Origin: Pseudomonas sp. 2FG
GTDB lineage: Bacteria; Pseudomonadota; Gammaproteobacteria; Pseudomonadales; Pseudomonadaceae
Assembly: GCF_005502935.1 (NCBI RefSeq)
Contig: NZ_SCMP01000019.1
Span: forward strand, 1 to 64,000
Direction of reading: 5' to 3'
DNA length: 64,000 bases
Positions 9,110 through 25,377 of this stretch are shown here, piece after piece (positions within the stretch are counted from its first letter, which is position 1; each line of letters starts with the position of its first letter). Made by a program: the position numbers and the translations under genes. The notes under the pieces were generated by a model. It did no database searches. It had not been told where the DNA came from and worked only from the letters and a program-made list of their open reading frames with translations.

Positions 9110-9195
9110 TGGTACCGAGGAGGGGACTCGAACCCCTACAGCCTATGGCCACTACCACCTCAAGGTAGCGTGTCTACCAATTCCACCACCTCGGC
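9110..9195 (-). tRNA. tRNA-Leu (GAG)
   Basis: The 86-nt class II tRNA starts GCCGAGGTGG and ends GGTACCA. It has a CTTGAGG anticodon loop (GAG), a long variable arm, and a canonical GGTTCGAGTCC T-arm with encoded CCA. It lies 10 bp after secG, so it is probably processed from the secG mRNA, an arrangement common in this group. Confidence 0.96.
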
Positions 9196-9205
9196 AAAAC
9201 TCTTT

Positions 9206-9589
9206 TTACTTCTGCTCTGGAGCTTGAGGTACGCCAGCCGCGTTAGCCGCAGGCTTTTGCTCTTCGAGCACCGGCACATCTTCAGTGGCCGGCTTCTCTT
9301 GCTGCACTTCCAGAACCGCCGGATCAGGCAAACCAACCTGAGTCAGCGCTTCAGCCTTTTCCTTAGCAAAGAAGCCTAAGCCCAAGCTAGTAATGAAAAA
9401 AGCGACCGCAAGTATAGCAGTAAAGCGACTAAGAAAGGTAGAGGAACCTTGGCTACCAAACACAGTTGCCGAAGCACCAGAACCAAAAGAGGCACCCGCA
9501 TCCGCCCCCTTACCCTGCTGCAGCAGAACTAGCGCAACAACACCCAGCGCCGCCAACAGATGCAAAACTACAACGACAGTTTCCAGCAT
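9206..9589 (-). CDS. secG: Protein-export membrane protein SecG
   Basis: SecG is the auxiliary subunit of the SecYEG translocon. The 127-aa protein has the expected two membrane segments (about 3-23, VVVVLHLLAALGVVALVLL, and about 52-72, FTAILAVAFFITSLGLGFF) joined by the conserved cytoplasmic loop GKGADAGASFGSGASATVFG. The C-terminal tail is Pro/Glu/Ala-rich and variable. The start ATG is 4 bp after the tpiA stop, so I reject an upstream extension that would overlap tpiA. Confidence 0.96.
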   Translation of the reverse strand: MLETVVVVLHLLAALGVVALVLLQQGKGADAGASFGSGASATVFGSQGSSTFLSRFTAILAVAFFITSLGLGFFAKEKAEALTQVGLPDPAVLEVQQEKPATEDVPVLEEQKPAANAAGVPQAPEQK

Positions 9590-9593
9590 TTCT

Positions 9594-10349
9594 TCAGCTT
9601 CCTGCGGCACGACAGATCGCACCAAACTCATCCGCATTCAGAGAGGCCCCACCAATGAGCCCCCCATCGATATCCGGCATGCCGAACAATTCAACCGCAT
9701 TGGCCGCCTTAACACTGCCGCCATAAAGAATCCTTACACCGCGCGCCACTTCAGCATTTTCTGCCGCCAACTGCGCACGAATAGCCGCATGCACTTCCTG
9801 CGCCTGCTGCGGCGACGCCGTCAGCCCGGTACCAATCGCCCAGACCGGCTCATAAGCTACGACTGCGTGAGCGAAGGCACCGACACCCAACTCTTCGATG
9901 ACACTGCCAAGCTGACGCCCTACCACCTCAAGAGTCTTACCCGCCTCGCGCTGCTCCAGAGTCTCACCGATGCACAGCACCGGGATCAACCCACAAGATT
10001 GCGCGGCGGCAAACTTACGACTCAACAACTCATCACGCTCGCCGAGAACCAGGCGCCGCTCCGAGTGACCGACCAACACCAAAGTACAGCCGGCATCAGC
10101 CAGCTGACTTGGCGCAACTTCACCCGTCAGCGCACCCTGCATTGGCTCAACCGCACAATTCTGCGCACCAACAGCAATAGACTTGCCGTCCAGGCCAGTC
10201 ATCACCTGATTGATGTACAGACAGGGCGGGAAAACCGCAACTTCGACGCCACTCGGCAAAGCCAAAAGACGAAGGCCTTTGATCAGCTCAGCGACGCTGG
10301 CGCGGGTACCGTGCATTTTCCAGTTACCAGCAACCAAGGGGCGACGCAT
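9594..10349 (-). CDS. tpiA: Triose-phosphate isomerase
   Basis: TpiA interconverts dihydroxyacetone phosphate and glyceraldehyde 3-phosphate in central metabolism. The 251-aa TIM barrel has the substrate-binding N-K motif GNWKMHG near the N terminus, the electrophilic histidine in VLVGHSERR, the catalytic glutamate in YEPVWAIGTG, and the phosphate-binding YGGSVKAAN. It lies between glmM (65 bp upstream) and secG (4 bp downstream), an arrangement conserved in pseudomonads. Confidence 0.98.
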   Translation of the reverse strand: MRRPLVAGNWKMHGTRASVAELIKGLRLLALPSGVEVAVFPPCLYINQVMTGLDGKSIAVGAQNCAVEPMQGALTGEVAPSQLADAGCTLVLVGHSERRLVLGERDELLSRKFAAAQSCGLIPVLCIGETLEQREAGKTLEVVGRQLGSVIEELGVGAFAHAVVAYEPVWAIGTGLTASPQQAQEVHAAIRAQLAAENAEVARGVRILYGGSVKAANAVELFGMPDIDGGLIGGASLNADEFGAICRAAGS

Positions 10350-10414
10350 GCTCTACCTCGTCGATCAAAGTGGGCGCAGATGTTACCCAAGAGCTTCTGG
10401 GCTGGCAAGCCGAA

Positions 10415-11752
10415 TCAGGCACAGACTTCTGTAACTACTTTAGCCAATTCATCGGCATAGCTACGCACCAGGGCCTCATCATCACCTTCCACCATGACCC
10501 TGACCAGCGGTTCGGTGCCGGATTTGCGCAACAGTACGCGCCCGCGCCCACCCATACGCTCGGTAACCCGAGCGCAAGCATCCTGGACAGCAACATGCTC
10601 GACTGGATTCTGGCCGCCTGCAAAGCGCACATTGACCAACACCTGCGGGCATTTGCGCAAACTCTGCCGCGCCTGCGCCAGGCTCTGCCCGTGCCGCTTG
10701 AGCGCCAGCAAAACCTGCAGTGCCGCGATAATCGCATCGCCCGTGGTGGTGTGCTGGAAGCACACGATATGCCCCGAATTCTCGCCACCCAACTGCCAAT
10801 TACGCTCCAGCAACTCGCTGATCACATAGCGATCGCCCACTTTCGCCCGAACAAAGGGGATGCCCAGGTCGGCCAACGCCAACTCCAGACCCAAATTGCT
10901 CATCAGAGTACCGACCACCCCCCCCTGCAACTTGCCACGCTCCTGCAGGTCGCGCGCAATGATAAACAGCAACTCATCGCCATCCACCACCGCACCCGTG
11001 TGATCGACCATCAACACACGATCGGCATCGCCATCGAAGGCGATGCCCAAATCCGCCTGCTGCGCCACTACGGCGGCCTGCAAAGCCTGCATGTGGGTCG
11101 AACCGCACCCATCGTTGATATTCAAGCCGTTCGGCTGCGCAGAAAGCACCGACACCTGCGCGCCCAACTCGCGAAACACACTCGGCGCGACCTTATAGGC
11201 CGCACCATGGGCACAATCGATCACCAGTTTGAGGCCGGCGAAATCCGTGCTGCTGGGCACGCTGCTCTTGCAGAATTCTATATAACGACCCGCGGCATCG
11301 TTGATCCGCGAGACCTTGCCCAACTGCGCCGACTCGACCACGGTCATCGGAGCGTCGAGCAGCTCCTCGATCATCAGCTCCACCTCATCCGGCAGCTTGG
11401 TGCCCTGACCAGAGAAGAACTTGATGCCGTTGTCATGGTGCGGATTGTGCGAGGCGCTGATGACAATACCGGCCTCGGCATGAAAGGTACGGGTCAGATA
11501 AGCGATAGCCGGCGTCGGCATCGGCCCCAGCAGCATCACATCAGCCCCGGCAGCGGATAACCCCGCCTCCAGCGCCGACTCGAACATATAGCCGGAAATC
11601 CGCGTGTCCTTACCGATCAATACACGGCAAGCACCCTGACGGCGAAAAGCCATACCAGCAGCCCAGCCCAGCTTGAGCATGAATTCAGGAGTGATCGGAA
11701 ATTCACCGACGCGCCCGCGAATACCATCGGTGCCAAAATATTTTCTACTCAT
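10415..11752 (-). CDS. glmM: Phosphoglucosamine mutase
   Basis: GlmM converts glucosamine-6-phosphate to glucosamine-1-phosphate for UDP-GlcNAc, peptidoglycan and LPS synthesis. The 445-aa alpha-D-phosphohexomutase shows the phosphoserine motif IVISASHNPH (Ser101), the metal-binding loop DGDADR (more often DGDGDR), the sugar-binding GGENSGH and the phosphate-binding RKSGTEP. The ATG with GGAG 8 nt upstream (MSRKYFGTDG) is preferred over a GTG two codons earlier. It starts 16 bp after folP. Confidence 0.97.
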   Translation of the reverse strand: MSRKYFGTDGIRGRVGEFPITPEFMLKLGWAAGMAFRRQGACRVLIGKDTRISGYMFESALEAGLSAAGADVMLLGPMPTPAIAYLTRTFHAEAGIVISASHNPHHDNGIKFFSGQGTKLPDEVELMIEELLDAPMTVVESAQLGKVSRINDAAGRYIEFCKSSVPSSTDFAGLKLVIDCAHGAAYKVAPSVFRELGAQVSVLSAQPNGLNINDGCGSTHMQALQAAVVAQQADLGIAFDGDADRVLMVDHTGAVVDGDELLFIIARDLQERGKLQGGVVGTLMSNLGLELALADLGIPFVRAKVGDRYVISELLERNWQLGGENSGHIVCFQHTTTGDAIIAALQVLLALKRHGQSLAQARQSLRKCPQVLVNVRFAGGQNPVEHVAVQDACARVTERMGGRGRVLLRKSGTEPLVRVMVEGDDEALVRSYADELAKVVTEVCA

Positions 11753-11768
11753 AAACACTCCGCCTTTC

Positions 11769-12620
11769 TTATTCTGCCGTTTCCACAGCAGTGATCATGC
11801 GTACGACATCGACTGTCTCGGCCACATCATGCACTCGCAGGATGCGCGCCCCCTTGGCCACTGCCAAAGCGGCCAAGGCCAAACCACCGTATAAACGCTC
11901 GCCCACTTCACGACCCAGTGCCTGGCCGATCATGCTCTTGCGCGAAACACCGACCAACAGCGGCCGACCCAGCGCATGCAAGACCTCCAGATGCTTGAAG
12001 AGGCTCAGGTTATGCTCCAGCGTCTTGGCAAAGCCAAACCCCGGATCGAGGATCACCCGCTCGGCGCCAATTCCGACTGCCGCACAAGCTGCCAGGCGCT
12101 CGAGCAGAAAATCGCTGACCTCGCCCAGTAGATTCGCATAGTGCGGATTTTGCTGCATATTGCCCGGCTCACCGCGCATATGCATCAAACACACCGGTAA
12201 ACCACTGGCCACCAGCGCCTCCAAGGCACCATCGCGCCGCAGCGCGCGCACATCATTGATCAGCCCCGCACCAAGCCGAGCGACTTCACGCATGACCGCC
12301 GGCGTCGAGGTATCCACCGAGACGATCACATCCAGCTCGCGCGCAATCGCCTCTACCACCGGCGCGACCCGCTCGAGCTCCTCGACCGGCGATACCGCGC
12401 GAGCTCCCGGCCGGGTGGACTCGCCACCTACGTCAATCAGAGCCGCGCCCGCGGCAACCATAGTTGCAGCATGCTTGAGCGCCGCATCTACGTGGCTAAA
12501 GCGCCCACCGTCGGAAAAGGAATCAGGGGTGACATTGAGGATGCCCATCACTTGCGGGCGACTTAAATCAAGAAACCGGCTGCCACACGGCAGCCGGTCT
12601 GGGTATTGCGCTAGAGTCAT
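11769..12620 (-). CDS. folP: Dihydropteroate synthase
   Basis: FolP condenses p-aminobenzoate with dihydropterin pyrophosphate; it is the sulfonamide target. The 283-aa TIM-barrel protein shows MGILNVTPDSFSDGG, DVGGESTRPGA, the pterin-binding LINDVRALR region, LMHMRG, the ILDPGFGFAKT signature, and GVSRKSMIG. It follows ftsH by 8 bp and precedes glmM by 16 bp, the standard ftsH-folP-glmM cluster. Confidence 0.97.
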   Translation of the reverse strand: MTLAQYPDRLPCGSRFLDLSRPQVMGILNVTPDSFSDGGRFSHVDAALKHAATMVAAGAALIDVGGESTRPGARAVSPVEELERVAPVVEAIARELDVIVSVDTSTPAVMREVARLGAGLINDVRALRRDGALEALVASGLPVCLMHMRGEPGNMQQNPHYANLLGEVSDFLLERLAACAAVGIGAERVILDPGFGFAKTLEHNLSLFKHLEVLHALGRPLLVGVSRKSMIGQALGREVGERLYGGLALAALAVAKGARILRVHDVAETVDVVRMITAVETAE

Positions 12621-12628
12621 GTCAGGCC

Positions 12629-14554
<1,926 letters not shown>

Positions 14555-14756
14555 TTAGCTACCCTCTGAAGCAGGCCCCGTCCTGGAACGTGCCTCGCAT
14601 GACGGCTGGTTATTTACCGGCCTAACTTACTACACAACTCCCACCCCTGGCAGGAACCGTCTGTAACCCTTTATGAACCGCCGACCCCGCGGGCCGGTTA
14701 CGGCAAACACGTATTATCACGGCAAAACGCTTTGTTTTTTGACCTCGCCCAGGGGC

Positions 14757-15392
14757 TTAAGTGCCACTCGGCGTACCACGGAAACCGCGGGCCAGCAGAT
14801 ATTGTTCGCGGGAACGGTCCCGAGAAGACAGGGGCTTGCGCATCTGCACCTTCTCGAACATGGCCCGAACCTGCTTGTGGTAAAGATCGAAGCCCTCGCC
14901 CTGGAATATCTTGATCAGAAAATCGCCGCCCGGACGCAACACCTGCCCGGCGAGATCCAGCGCCAGCTCGCACAGGTACATGGCGCGCGCCTGATCGGCC
15001 ATCCTCACTCCACTCATATTGGGGGCCATATCGGAAATCACAAGGTCTACCGGATTATTGCCGACGGCCTCAAGAATCTGCGCTAGCACCTGCGCCTCGG
15101 TAAAGTCACCCTGAATAAAGGTGACATCCGGAATGCTGTCCATTTCCAGGATATCCGAGGCAATCAAGCGGCCCTTGTCGCCAATTACACGACTGGTGAC
15201 CTGCGACCAGCCGCCGGGCGCCGCCCCCAGGTCGACCACGGTATTGCCAGGCCGCAGAATGCGGTCCTTCTCCTGGATCTCCAGCAATTTGTAACTGGCG
15301 CGCGAACGGTAGCCGTCCTTCTGCGCCATCTTCACGTAGGGATCGTTGAAATGTTCTCTGAGCCAGTTCTGGCTAGTCTTGGAACGTGCCAC
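14757..15392 (-). CDS. rlmE: 23S rRNA (uridine(2552)-2'-O)-methyltransferase
   Basis: RlmE (FtsJ/RrmJ) methylates U2552 in the A-loop during 50S maturation and is often heat-inducible. The 211-aa Rossmann protein has the SAM motif VVDLGAAPGGWSQ, the K-D-K-E tetrad (YKLLE lysine, ISDMAPNMSG aspartate, FLIKIFQGEG lysine) and the MRKPLSSRDRSREQYLL C-terminal signature. The start is GTG (VARSKTSQNW) with GAGG 6 nt upstream. It lies upstream of ftsH and is divergent from yhbY. The 200 bp between it and ftsH show no other gene. Confidence 0.96.
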   Translation of the reverse strand: MARSKTSQNWLREHFNDPYVKMAQKDGYRSRASYKLLEIQEKDRILRPGNTVVDLGAAPGGWSQVTSRVIGDKGRLIASDILEMDSIPDVTFIQGDFTEAQVLAQILEAVGNNPVDLVISDMAPNMSGVRMADQARAMYLCELALDLAGQVLRPGGDFLIKIFQGEGFDLYHKQVRAMFEKVQMRKPLSSRDRSREQYLLARGFRGTPSGT

Positions 15393-15495
15393 GGGGTACC
15401 TCAAGATTGACGGGGCGTGATTAACTGGGCGGTTGCGGGGTCGCTCGGGTAAACTGGCCGCCGCTTTTTACCAGATCAGACGCAGGGGTCAGATT

Positions 15496-15804
15496 ATGCC
15501 GCTCACTCAGGAGCAGAAGAAACAGTACAAATCTATCGGCCACCATCTGAAACCGGTATTGATTGTGGCTGACAATGGTTTGACCGAAGGTGTGCTAGCC
15601 GAATTGGAGCGCGCACTGAGCGATCACGAACTGATCAAGATCCAGCTCAGGATCACCGAACGCGAAGATCGCCTCGCGGCGATTGCCGAACTGTGCAAAA
15701 CCGCCAAGAGCGAGCTGGTACAAGTCATTGGCAAAATGGCGCTGATTTATCGCAAGAACCCCAAAGCCAATAAACAGCTGTCTAACGTCAGCCGCCACAG
15801 CTAA
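15496..15804 (+). CDS. yhbY: YhbY/CRS1-YhbY family ribosome-associated RNA-binding protein
   Basis: The 102-aa protein is a CRM-domain RNA-binding protein that associates with pre-50S subunits. It shows LTQEQKKQYKSIGHHLKPVLIVADNGLT, a family-typical opening, and the GK-containing motif VQVIGKMALIYRKNP (IGKMALIYR) near the end, equivalent to the GxxG RNA-binding loop. The ATG with AGGGG upstream is chosen; earlier in-frame codons are not family-like. It is transcribed divergently from rlmE, as in many gammaproteobacteria. Confidence 0.93.
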   Translation: MPLTQEQKKQYKSIGHHLKPVLIVADNGLTEGVLAELERALSDHELIKIQLRITEREDRLAAIAELCKTAKSELVQVIGKMALIYRKNPKANKQLSNVSRHS

Positions 15805-15822
15805 GGGCCTGCGCTTCAGCCA

Positions 15823-16278
15823 TCAGCGGCGCGCTTGGCGCGCCCTGTCACCCTCTCCGCCCGGCACCGGCTGCAACACCAGCAGCAAACCGCACAGGGC
15901 CAGCACCAAATAATTAAACAGTAGCCAGCGTACAGCCTCGGGCCTCCATTCGTGCAGCGCCAAATAACTCGCCGCCATCAGCAAGATGGTCAGCAGCAGT
16001 TGGCCTCGCATATCGCGCCAAAGGCTGGACCAGCGCTCGGCCTGCAGCAGAACCAACAGCTGCAGGAAGGCGCAGAAGGCCGCCAGGCCAACCAGCAACG
16101 GGCCTAGCGTGCCGGCGATCTCCTCGATCAACAGCGGCGCCAAGCCCATCTTGCCCAGCGCGGGAAGCAGGATGAAGTGCAGCAACCACAGGCCACCCAC
16201 CCAGAAGGTCTGAGCCAGTTGCCAGCTGATCGCCCCCGCCTTAAGCGGCTGACGCTTAAAGATGACGGACTTCGACAA
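15823..16278 (-). CDS. DUF4149-type integral membrane protein
   Basis: The hydrophobic protein of about 151 aa has four predicted membrane segments (about 20-40, 47-72, 88-107, 115-138) and a conserved opening WQLAQTFWVGGLWLLHF, typical of the DUF4149/TMEM205-like family found downstream of greA in pseudomonads. The function is unknown. The only in-frame start is a TTG that overlaps the end of greA by 23 bp without a good ribosome-binding site, so the exact N terminus is uncertain. Confidence 0.75.
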   Translation of the reverse strand: MSKSVIFKRQPLKAGAISWQLAQTFWVGGLWLLHFILLPALGKMGLAPLLIEEIAGTLGPLLVGLAAFCAFLQLLVLLQAERWSSLWRDMRGQLLLTILLMAASYLALHEWRPEAVRWLLFNYLVLALCGLLLVLQPVPGGEGDRARQARR

Positions 16279-16728
16279 TCTCGTACTCGATCACACCGCT
16301 TGGGGTTCTCACGGTCACCACGTCGCCCTCTTCCTTGGCGATCAAGGCACGAGCGATGGGTGAGCCGACGGACAGCTTGCCGAGTTTTATGTCGGCTTCG
16401 TCCTCACCAACGATCTGATAGGTCACACGATCATCGGTTTCGACATTGGCGATCTCGACCGTCGTGCCGAAGATCACTTTTCCAGTATGCGCAATCGTCG
16501 TGACATCGATGACCACTGCGTTCTGCAGCCGGCCCTCGATATCGCGAACACGCGCCTCGACCATCCCCTGCTGCTCACGGGCGGCGTGATATTCGGCGTT
16601 CTCCTTCAAATCACCCAACTCACGCGCGGTGCCAATATCCTGGCTGAGTTTCGGACGGACGACCTTGGTCAGGTGAGTCAATTCTTCTTCCAGGGCGCGA
16701 GCGCCCTGGACGGTCATTGGGTATTTGG

Positions 16729-16732
<4 letters not shown>
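16256..16732 (-). CDS. greA: Transcription elongation factor GreA
   Basis: GreA enters the secondary channel of RNA polymerase and stimulates cleavage of backtracked RNA. The 158-aa protein has the N-terminal coiled coil, including the acidic tip (ARELGDLKENAEYHAAREQQ), and the C-terminal FKBP-like domain (SPIARALIAKEEGDVV). Its ATG overlaps the carB TGA as ATGA, so translation is coupled to carB. The carAB-greA order is conserved in Pseudomonas. Confidence 0.97.
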
Positions 16733-19950
<3,218 letters not shown>

Positions 19951-19986
19951 TTTCTCTCACTCGAATCCGTAGGTCAGTCGGCAGGC

Positions 19987-21135
19987 TTAGCGGCGCGCGG
20001 CCATGGCTTCGATAAAGCGGTCGAACAGTGGCGCGACATCCATCGGGCCCGGGCTGGCTTCCGGGTGCCCCTGGAAGCTGAAGGCCACCTTGTCGGTACG
20101 TTCGATGCCCTGCAGGGTGCCATCGAACAACGACTTATGGGTTGCGCGCAGATTGGCCGGCAGGCTTGCTTCGTCTACCGCAAAACCGTGGTTTTGACTG
20201 GTAATCATCACCACACCGCTGTCCAGATCCTGAACCGGGTGGTTAGCGCCGTGGTGGCCGAGTTCCATCTTCACGGTCTTGGCACCGGAGGCCAGGGCCA
20301 GCAACTGATGACCGAGGCAGATGCCGAACAGCGGAGTCTCGGTTTCGAGGATGTCGCGAATCGCGGTGATGGCGTAATCGCACGGCTCCGGGTCACCCGG
20401 GCCATTGGACAGGAACACGCCATCCGGCTTCAGCGCCAGCACTTCGCTGGCCGGAGTCTGCGCCGGCACCACGGTCAGGCGGCAACCGCGCTCGACCAGC
20501 ATGCGCAGGATGTTCAGCTTGACGCCGTAGTCGTAGGCAACCACATGATACGGCAGCTCGCTAGCGGCGATTTCCGGGTGATTGTCGGTTTTCAGGTTCC
20601 AGACACTCGAGCGCCACTCGTAACGCGTGCTAGCGCTCACGACCTTCGCCAGGTCCATCCCCTTCAGCCCCGGGAAACCGCGGGCCGCGGCCAGTGCCTG
20701 CTCATCGGAGATGTTGTCGCCCGCCAGGATGCAGCCGTTCTGTGCGCCTTTCTCACGCAGGATGCGGGTCAGGCGACGGGTGTCGATACCGGCAATGGCC
20801 ACCACCTTGTTGGCCTTCAGGTAATCCGACAGCGACAGGGTGCTACGCCAGTTGCTGGCCACCAGGGGCAGATCGCGAATCACCAGGCCGGCGGACCAGA
20901 CGCGATTGGATTCGGCGTCTTCCGGCGTAGTGCCGGTGTTGCCGATATGCGGATAAGTCAGGGTAACGATTTGCTGGGCATAGGAAGGATCGGTAAGGAT
21001 TTCCTGATAGCCGGTCATGGCGGTGTTGAACACCACCTCTCCAACGGTTTGGCCGTCGACTCCAATGGCTTCGCCGCGAAAAATGCTGCCATCAGCAAGG
21101 GCCAAAATGGCTGGTTTAAGGGCTGGCTTAGTCAA
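19987..21135 (-). CDS. carA: Carbamoyl-phosphate synthase small subunit (glutaminase)
   Basis: CarA hydrolyses glutamine and channels ammonia to CarB. The 382-aa protein has the N-terminal CPSase domain (MTGYQEILTDPSY) and the class I amidotransferase domain with the nucleophile FGICLGHQL, HHGANHPV, and the His-Glu pair in GHPEASPGP. The start ATG has GGAGG upstream. It is separated from dapB by about 195 bp containing a bidirectional terminator. Confidence 0.98.
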   Translation of the reverse strand: MTKPALKPAILALADGSIFRGEAIGVDGQTVGEVVFNTAMTGYQEILTDPSYAQQIVTLTYPHIGNTGTTPEDAESNRVWSAGLVIRDLPLVASNWRSTLSLSDYLKANKVVAIAGIDTRRLTRILREKGAQNGCILAGDNISDEQALAAARGFPGLKGMDLAKVVSASTRYEWRSSVWNLKTDNHPEIAASELPYHVVAYDYGVKLNILRMLVERGCRLTVVPAQTPASEVLALKPDGVFLSNGPGDPEPCDYAITAIRDILETETPLFGICLGHQLLALASGAKTVKMELGHHGANHPVQDLDSGVVMITSQNHGFAVDEASLPANLRATHKSLFDGTLQGIERTDKVAFSFQGHPEASPGPMDVAPLFDRFIEAMAARR

Positions 21136-21180
21136 GAAAACCTCCGTTCAATCAAGCCTGACAGGGCGTACGCAGGTTGT

Positions 21181-21222
21181 AAAAAAGCGGGATGACGCTT
21201 GGACACGTCACCCCGCTTTTTT
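21181..21222. terminator. Bidirectional intrinsic terminator between dapB and carA
   Basis: AAAAAAGCGGG...CCCGCTTTTTT forms a long stem (with TGACG/CGTCA inside) flanked by A and T runs on both sides. It ends dapB transcription on the minus strand, about 45 bp before the carA start. A smaller stem (TTTAGTG/CACTAAA, 21256-21273) lies just upstream. Whether it also acts in the carA leader cannot be told from sequence. Confidence 0.75.
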
Positions 21223-21329
21223 CGAATCACTTTTTCAAGTTCCCGCGCGCTTTTAGTGGACACACTAAAGCTGTAGCTTACAGAAAAAGGCCTTTTTGGT
21301 CTACCCGCGATTGCGACCCTTTTGTTGCC

Positions 21330-22130
21330 TCAGCGCAGATCCAGCACATCCTGCATGTCATACAGCCCCGGCTGCCGCCCTTCCAACCACAACGCCGCAC
21401 GCACCGCCCCCCTGGCGAAGGTCATGCGACTGGAGGCCTTATGGGTGATTTCCACGCGCTCACCCTCCGCCGCGAACAGCACGGTGTGGTCGCCGACCAC
21501 ATCCCCCGCACGCACGGTGGCGAAGCCGATGGTCTGCCGCTCACGCGCACCGGTCTGACCCTCACGACCATAGACCGCGACCCTCTGCAGATCACGCCCC
21601 AACGCACTGGCCACCACCTCGCCCATGCGCAGCGCCGTGCCGGACGGCGCATCGACCTTGTGCCGGTGATGCGCTTCGATGATTTCGATATCGACCTCAT
21701 CGCCCAGTACGCGAGCGGCGGTATCCAGCAGCTTCAGGCAGAGGTTGACGCCAACGCTGAAGTTGGCGGCGAAGACGATCGGAATCTCCTTGCCCGCCTG
21801 CGCCAGCACCAGCTTCTCTTCGGCACTGAAGCCCGTGGTACCGATGATCATGGCCTTGCCCGCCTGCCGACACAGCGCCAGGTTCTGCAAGGTCACGGAC
21901 GGGTGGGTGAAATCGATCAGCACATCGAAGCGGTCCAGCACCGAGGCCAGATCCCCCGACAACGGCACCTCCAGCTTGCCAAGCGCCGCCAGCTCACCAG
22001 CATCCGCCCCGATCAGGCTGCTGTCCGGGCGATCGACCGCCGCCGTCAAGCGGGCACCGGCCTGCTGTATCGCTTCGATCAGGGTCTTGCCCATGCGCCC
22101 AGCGGCGCCCACTACGGCTATACGTCGCAT
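21330..22130 (-). CDS. dapB: 4-hydroxy-tetrahydrodipicolinate reductase
   Basis: DapB reduces the dipicolinate intermediate in the lysine/meso-diaminopimelate pathway with NAD(P)H. The 266-aa protein shows the Rossmann motif VVGAAGRMGKTLIEA, the GTTGF region, the signature IIEAHHRHKVDAPSGTAL with catalytic His and Lys, and the C-terminal FARGAVRAALWL. It lies 77 bp downstream of dnaJ, in the common dnaJ-dapB-carAB order. Confidence 0.97.
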   Translation of the reverse strand: MRRIAVVGAAGRMGKTLIEAIQQAGARLTAAVDRPDSSLIGADAGELAALGKLEVPLSGDLASVLDRFDVLIDFTHPSVTLQNLALCRQAGKAMIIGTTGFSAEEKLVLAQAGKEIPIVFAANFSVGVNLCLKLLDTAARVLGDEVDIEIIEAHHRHKVDAPSGTALRMGEVVASALGRDLQRVAVYGREGQTGARERQTIGFATVRAGDVVGDHTVLFAAEGERVEITHKASSRMTFARGAVRAALWLEGRQPGLYDMQDVLDLR

Positions 22131-22207
22131 AAATCCAGCTCCCAGCTACCAGCCCAAAGCTGCAAGGTGCAGGCAGCGCCCGCCGCCTGACGCCTGCAAC
22201 TGGTTAG

Positions 22208-23338
22208 TTATACATCCCCGAAGAAGCGCTTCACGCCCTCGAACCAGCCACTGGCCTTGGGCGAGTGGCTGGTATCGCCCAGCAGCGACTTGCGGAACTC
22301 TTCGAGCAGTTCACGCTGGCGCTTATCCAGATGCACTGGTGTCTCCACCGCAACCCGGCACATCAGGTCGCCAGCCCCGCCACCACGCACCGGGGCAACG
22401 CCCTTACCGCGCAGACGGAACAACTTGCCAGTTTGCGTGCCTTCCGGAATCTTCAGCTTGACCCGGCCATCCAGGGTCGGCACTTCCAACTCACCACCCA
22501 GCGCCGCATCGGCGAAGCTGATCGGCACCTCGCAGTACAGGTGCTTGCCGTCACGCTGGAAGATCGCATGCTCGCGCACATTCACCACGACATACAGGTC
22601 GCCCGCCGGGCCACCCATGGCGCCCGCCTCGCCCTCACCGGAGAGACGAATGCGGTCGCCGGTGTCGACGCCTGGCGGCACCTTGACCGACAAGGTCTTG
22701 TGCTCTTCCACCCGACCATGACCGTGACAGGCGCCACAGGGGTCGGCAATCATCTTGCCGCTGCCATGGCAACGCGGACAAGCTTGCTGCACCGAGAAGA
22801 AGCCCTGCTGCATGCGCACCTGACCGATGCCGCCACAGGTGGTACAGGTCACCGGGCTGGTGCCTTTCTTCGCCCCGGAACCCTCGCAGATTTTGCAATT
22901 GACCAGGGTCGGCACGCGAATGGTTACGGTGGTGCCCCGCACCGCCTCTTCCAGATTCAGCTCCAGGGTGTAGCGCAGATCACTGCCGCGCTGCGCACCG
23001 CCGCGCGAACCGCCGCGAGCACCCCCGAAGAAGTCACTGAACACATCACCGAAGATGTCGGAGAAGTTCGCCCCGCCAAAGCCTGCACCGCCCGCGCCGC
23101 CGCCCATGCTCGGATCGACCCCGGCATGCCCGTACTGGTCGAAGGCCGCACGCTTGTTCGCGTCGGACAGCACTTCGTAGGCCTCGTTGGCCTCCTTGAA
23201 CTTCTCTTCCGAGGCTTTATCGCCAGGATTGCGATCCGGGTGGTGCTTCATCGCCAACCGGCGATAAGCCTTCTTCAGCTCCGCCTCGCTAGCGCCGCGC
23301 TCGACACCCAGCACTTCGTAAAAGTCACGTTTAGACAT
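22208..23338 (-). CDS. dnaJ: Chaperone DnaJ
   Basis: DnaJ delivers unfolded clients to DnaK and stimulates its ATPase. The 376-aa class A protein has the J domain with HPD (MKHHPDRNPGDK), a Gly/Phe-rich region (about 75-110), a zinc domain with four CxxCxGxG-type repeats (CKICEGSG, CTTCGGIG, CPRCHGSG, CGACHGHG), and the C-terminal substrate-binding domain. It is the third gene of grpE-dnaK-dnaJ, separated from dnaK by 122 bp holding two stem-loops. Confidence 0.98.
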   Translation of the reverse strand: MSKRDFYEVLGVERGASEAELKKAYRRLAMKHHPDRNPGDKASEEKFKEANEAYEVLSDANKRAAFDQYGHAGVDPSMGGGAGGAGFGGANFSDIFGDVFSDFFGGARGGSRGGAQRGSDLRYTLELNLEEAVRGTTVTIRVPTLVNCKICEGSGAKKGTSPVTCTTCGGIGQVRMQQGFFSVQQACPRCHGSGKMIADPCGACHGHGRVEEHKTLSVKVPPGVDTGDRIRLSGEGEAGAMGGPAGDLYVVVNVREHAIFQRDGKHLYCEVPISFADAALGGELEVPTLDGRVKLKIPEGTQTGKLFRLRGKGVAPVRGGGAGDLMCRVAVETPVHLDKRQRELLEEFRKSLLGDTSHSPKASGWFEGVKRFFGDV

Positions 23339-23380
23339 AATTGTTCAGCACTCTTAAATCGCCTTCTCCAGACACGCCAA

Positions 23381-23440
23381 CGCGGGAGCAAGCTCCCGCG
23401 CGACGGACAACACCTGCCTGCGCTTTAGCCAGGCAGGTTG
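23381..23440. repeat. Two stem-loops between dnaK and dnaJ
   Basis: The first is a perfect CGCGGGAGC/GCTCCCGCG palindrome (23381-23400) resembling REP-type sequences of pseudomonads. The second pairs ACCTGCCTG with CAGGCAGGT (about 23412-23440). Neither has a T-run on the minus strand. They probably act as RNA-stability or partial-termination hairpins that set the DnaK:DnaJ ratio; this is inferred. Confidence 0.6.
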
Positions 23441-23460
23441 GAGCGCAAGCAAGCGGACGC

Positions 23461-25377
<1,917 letters not shown>

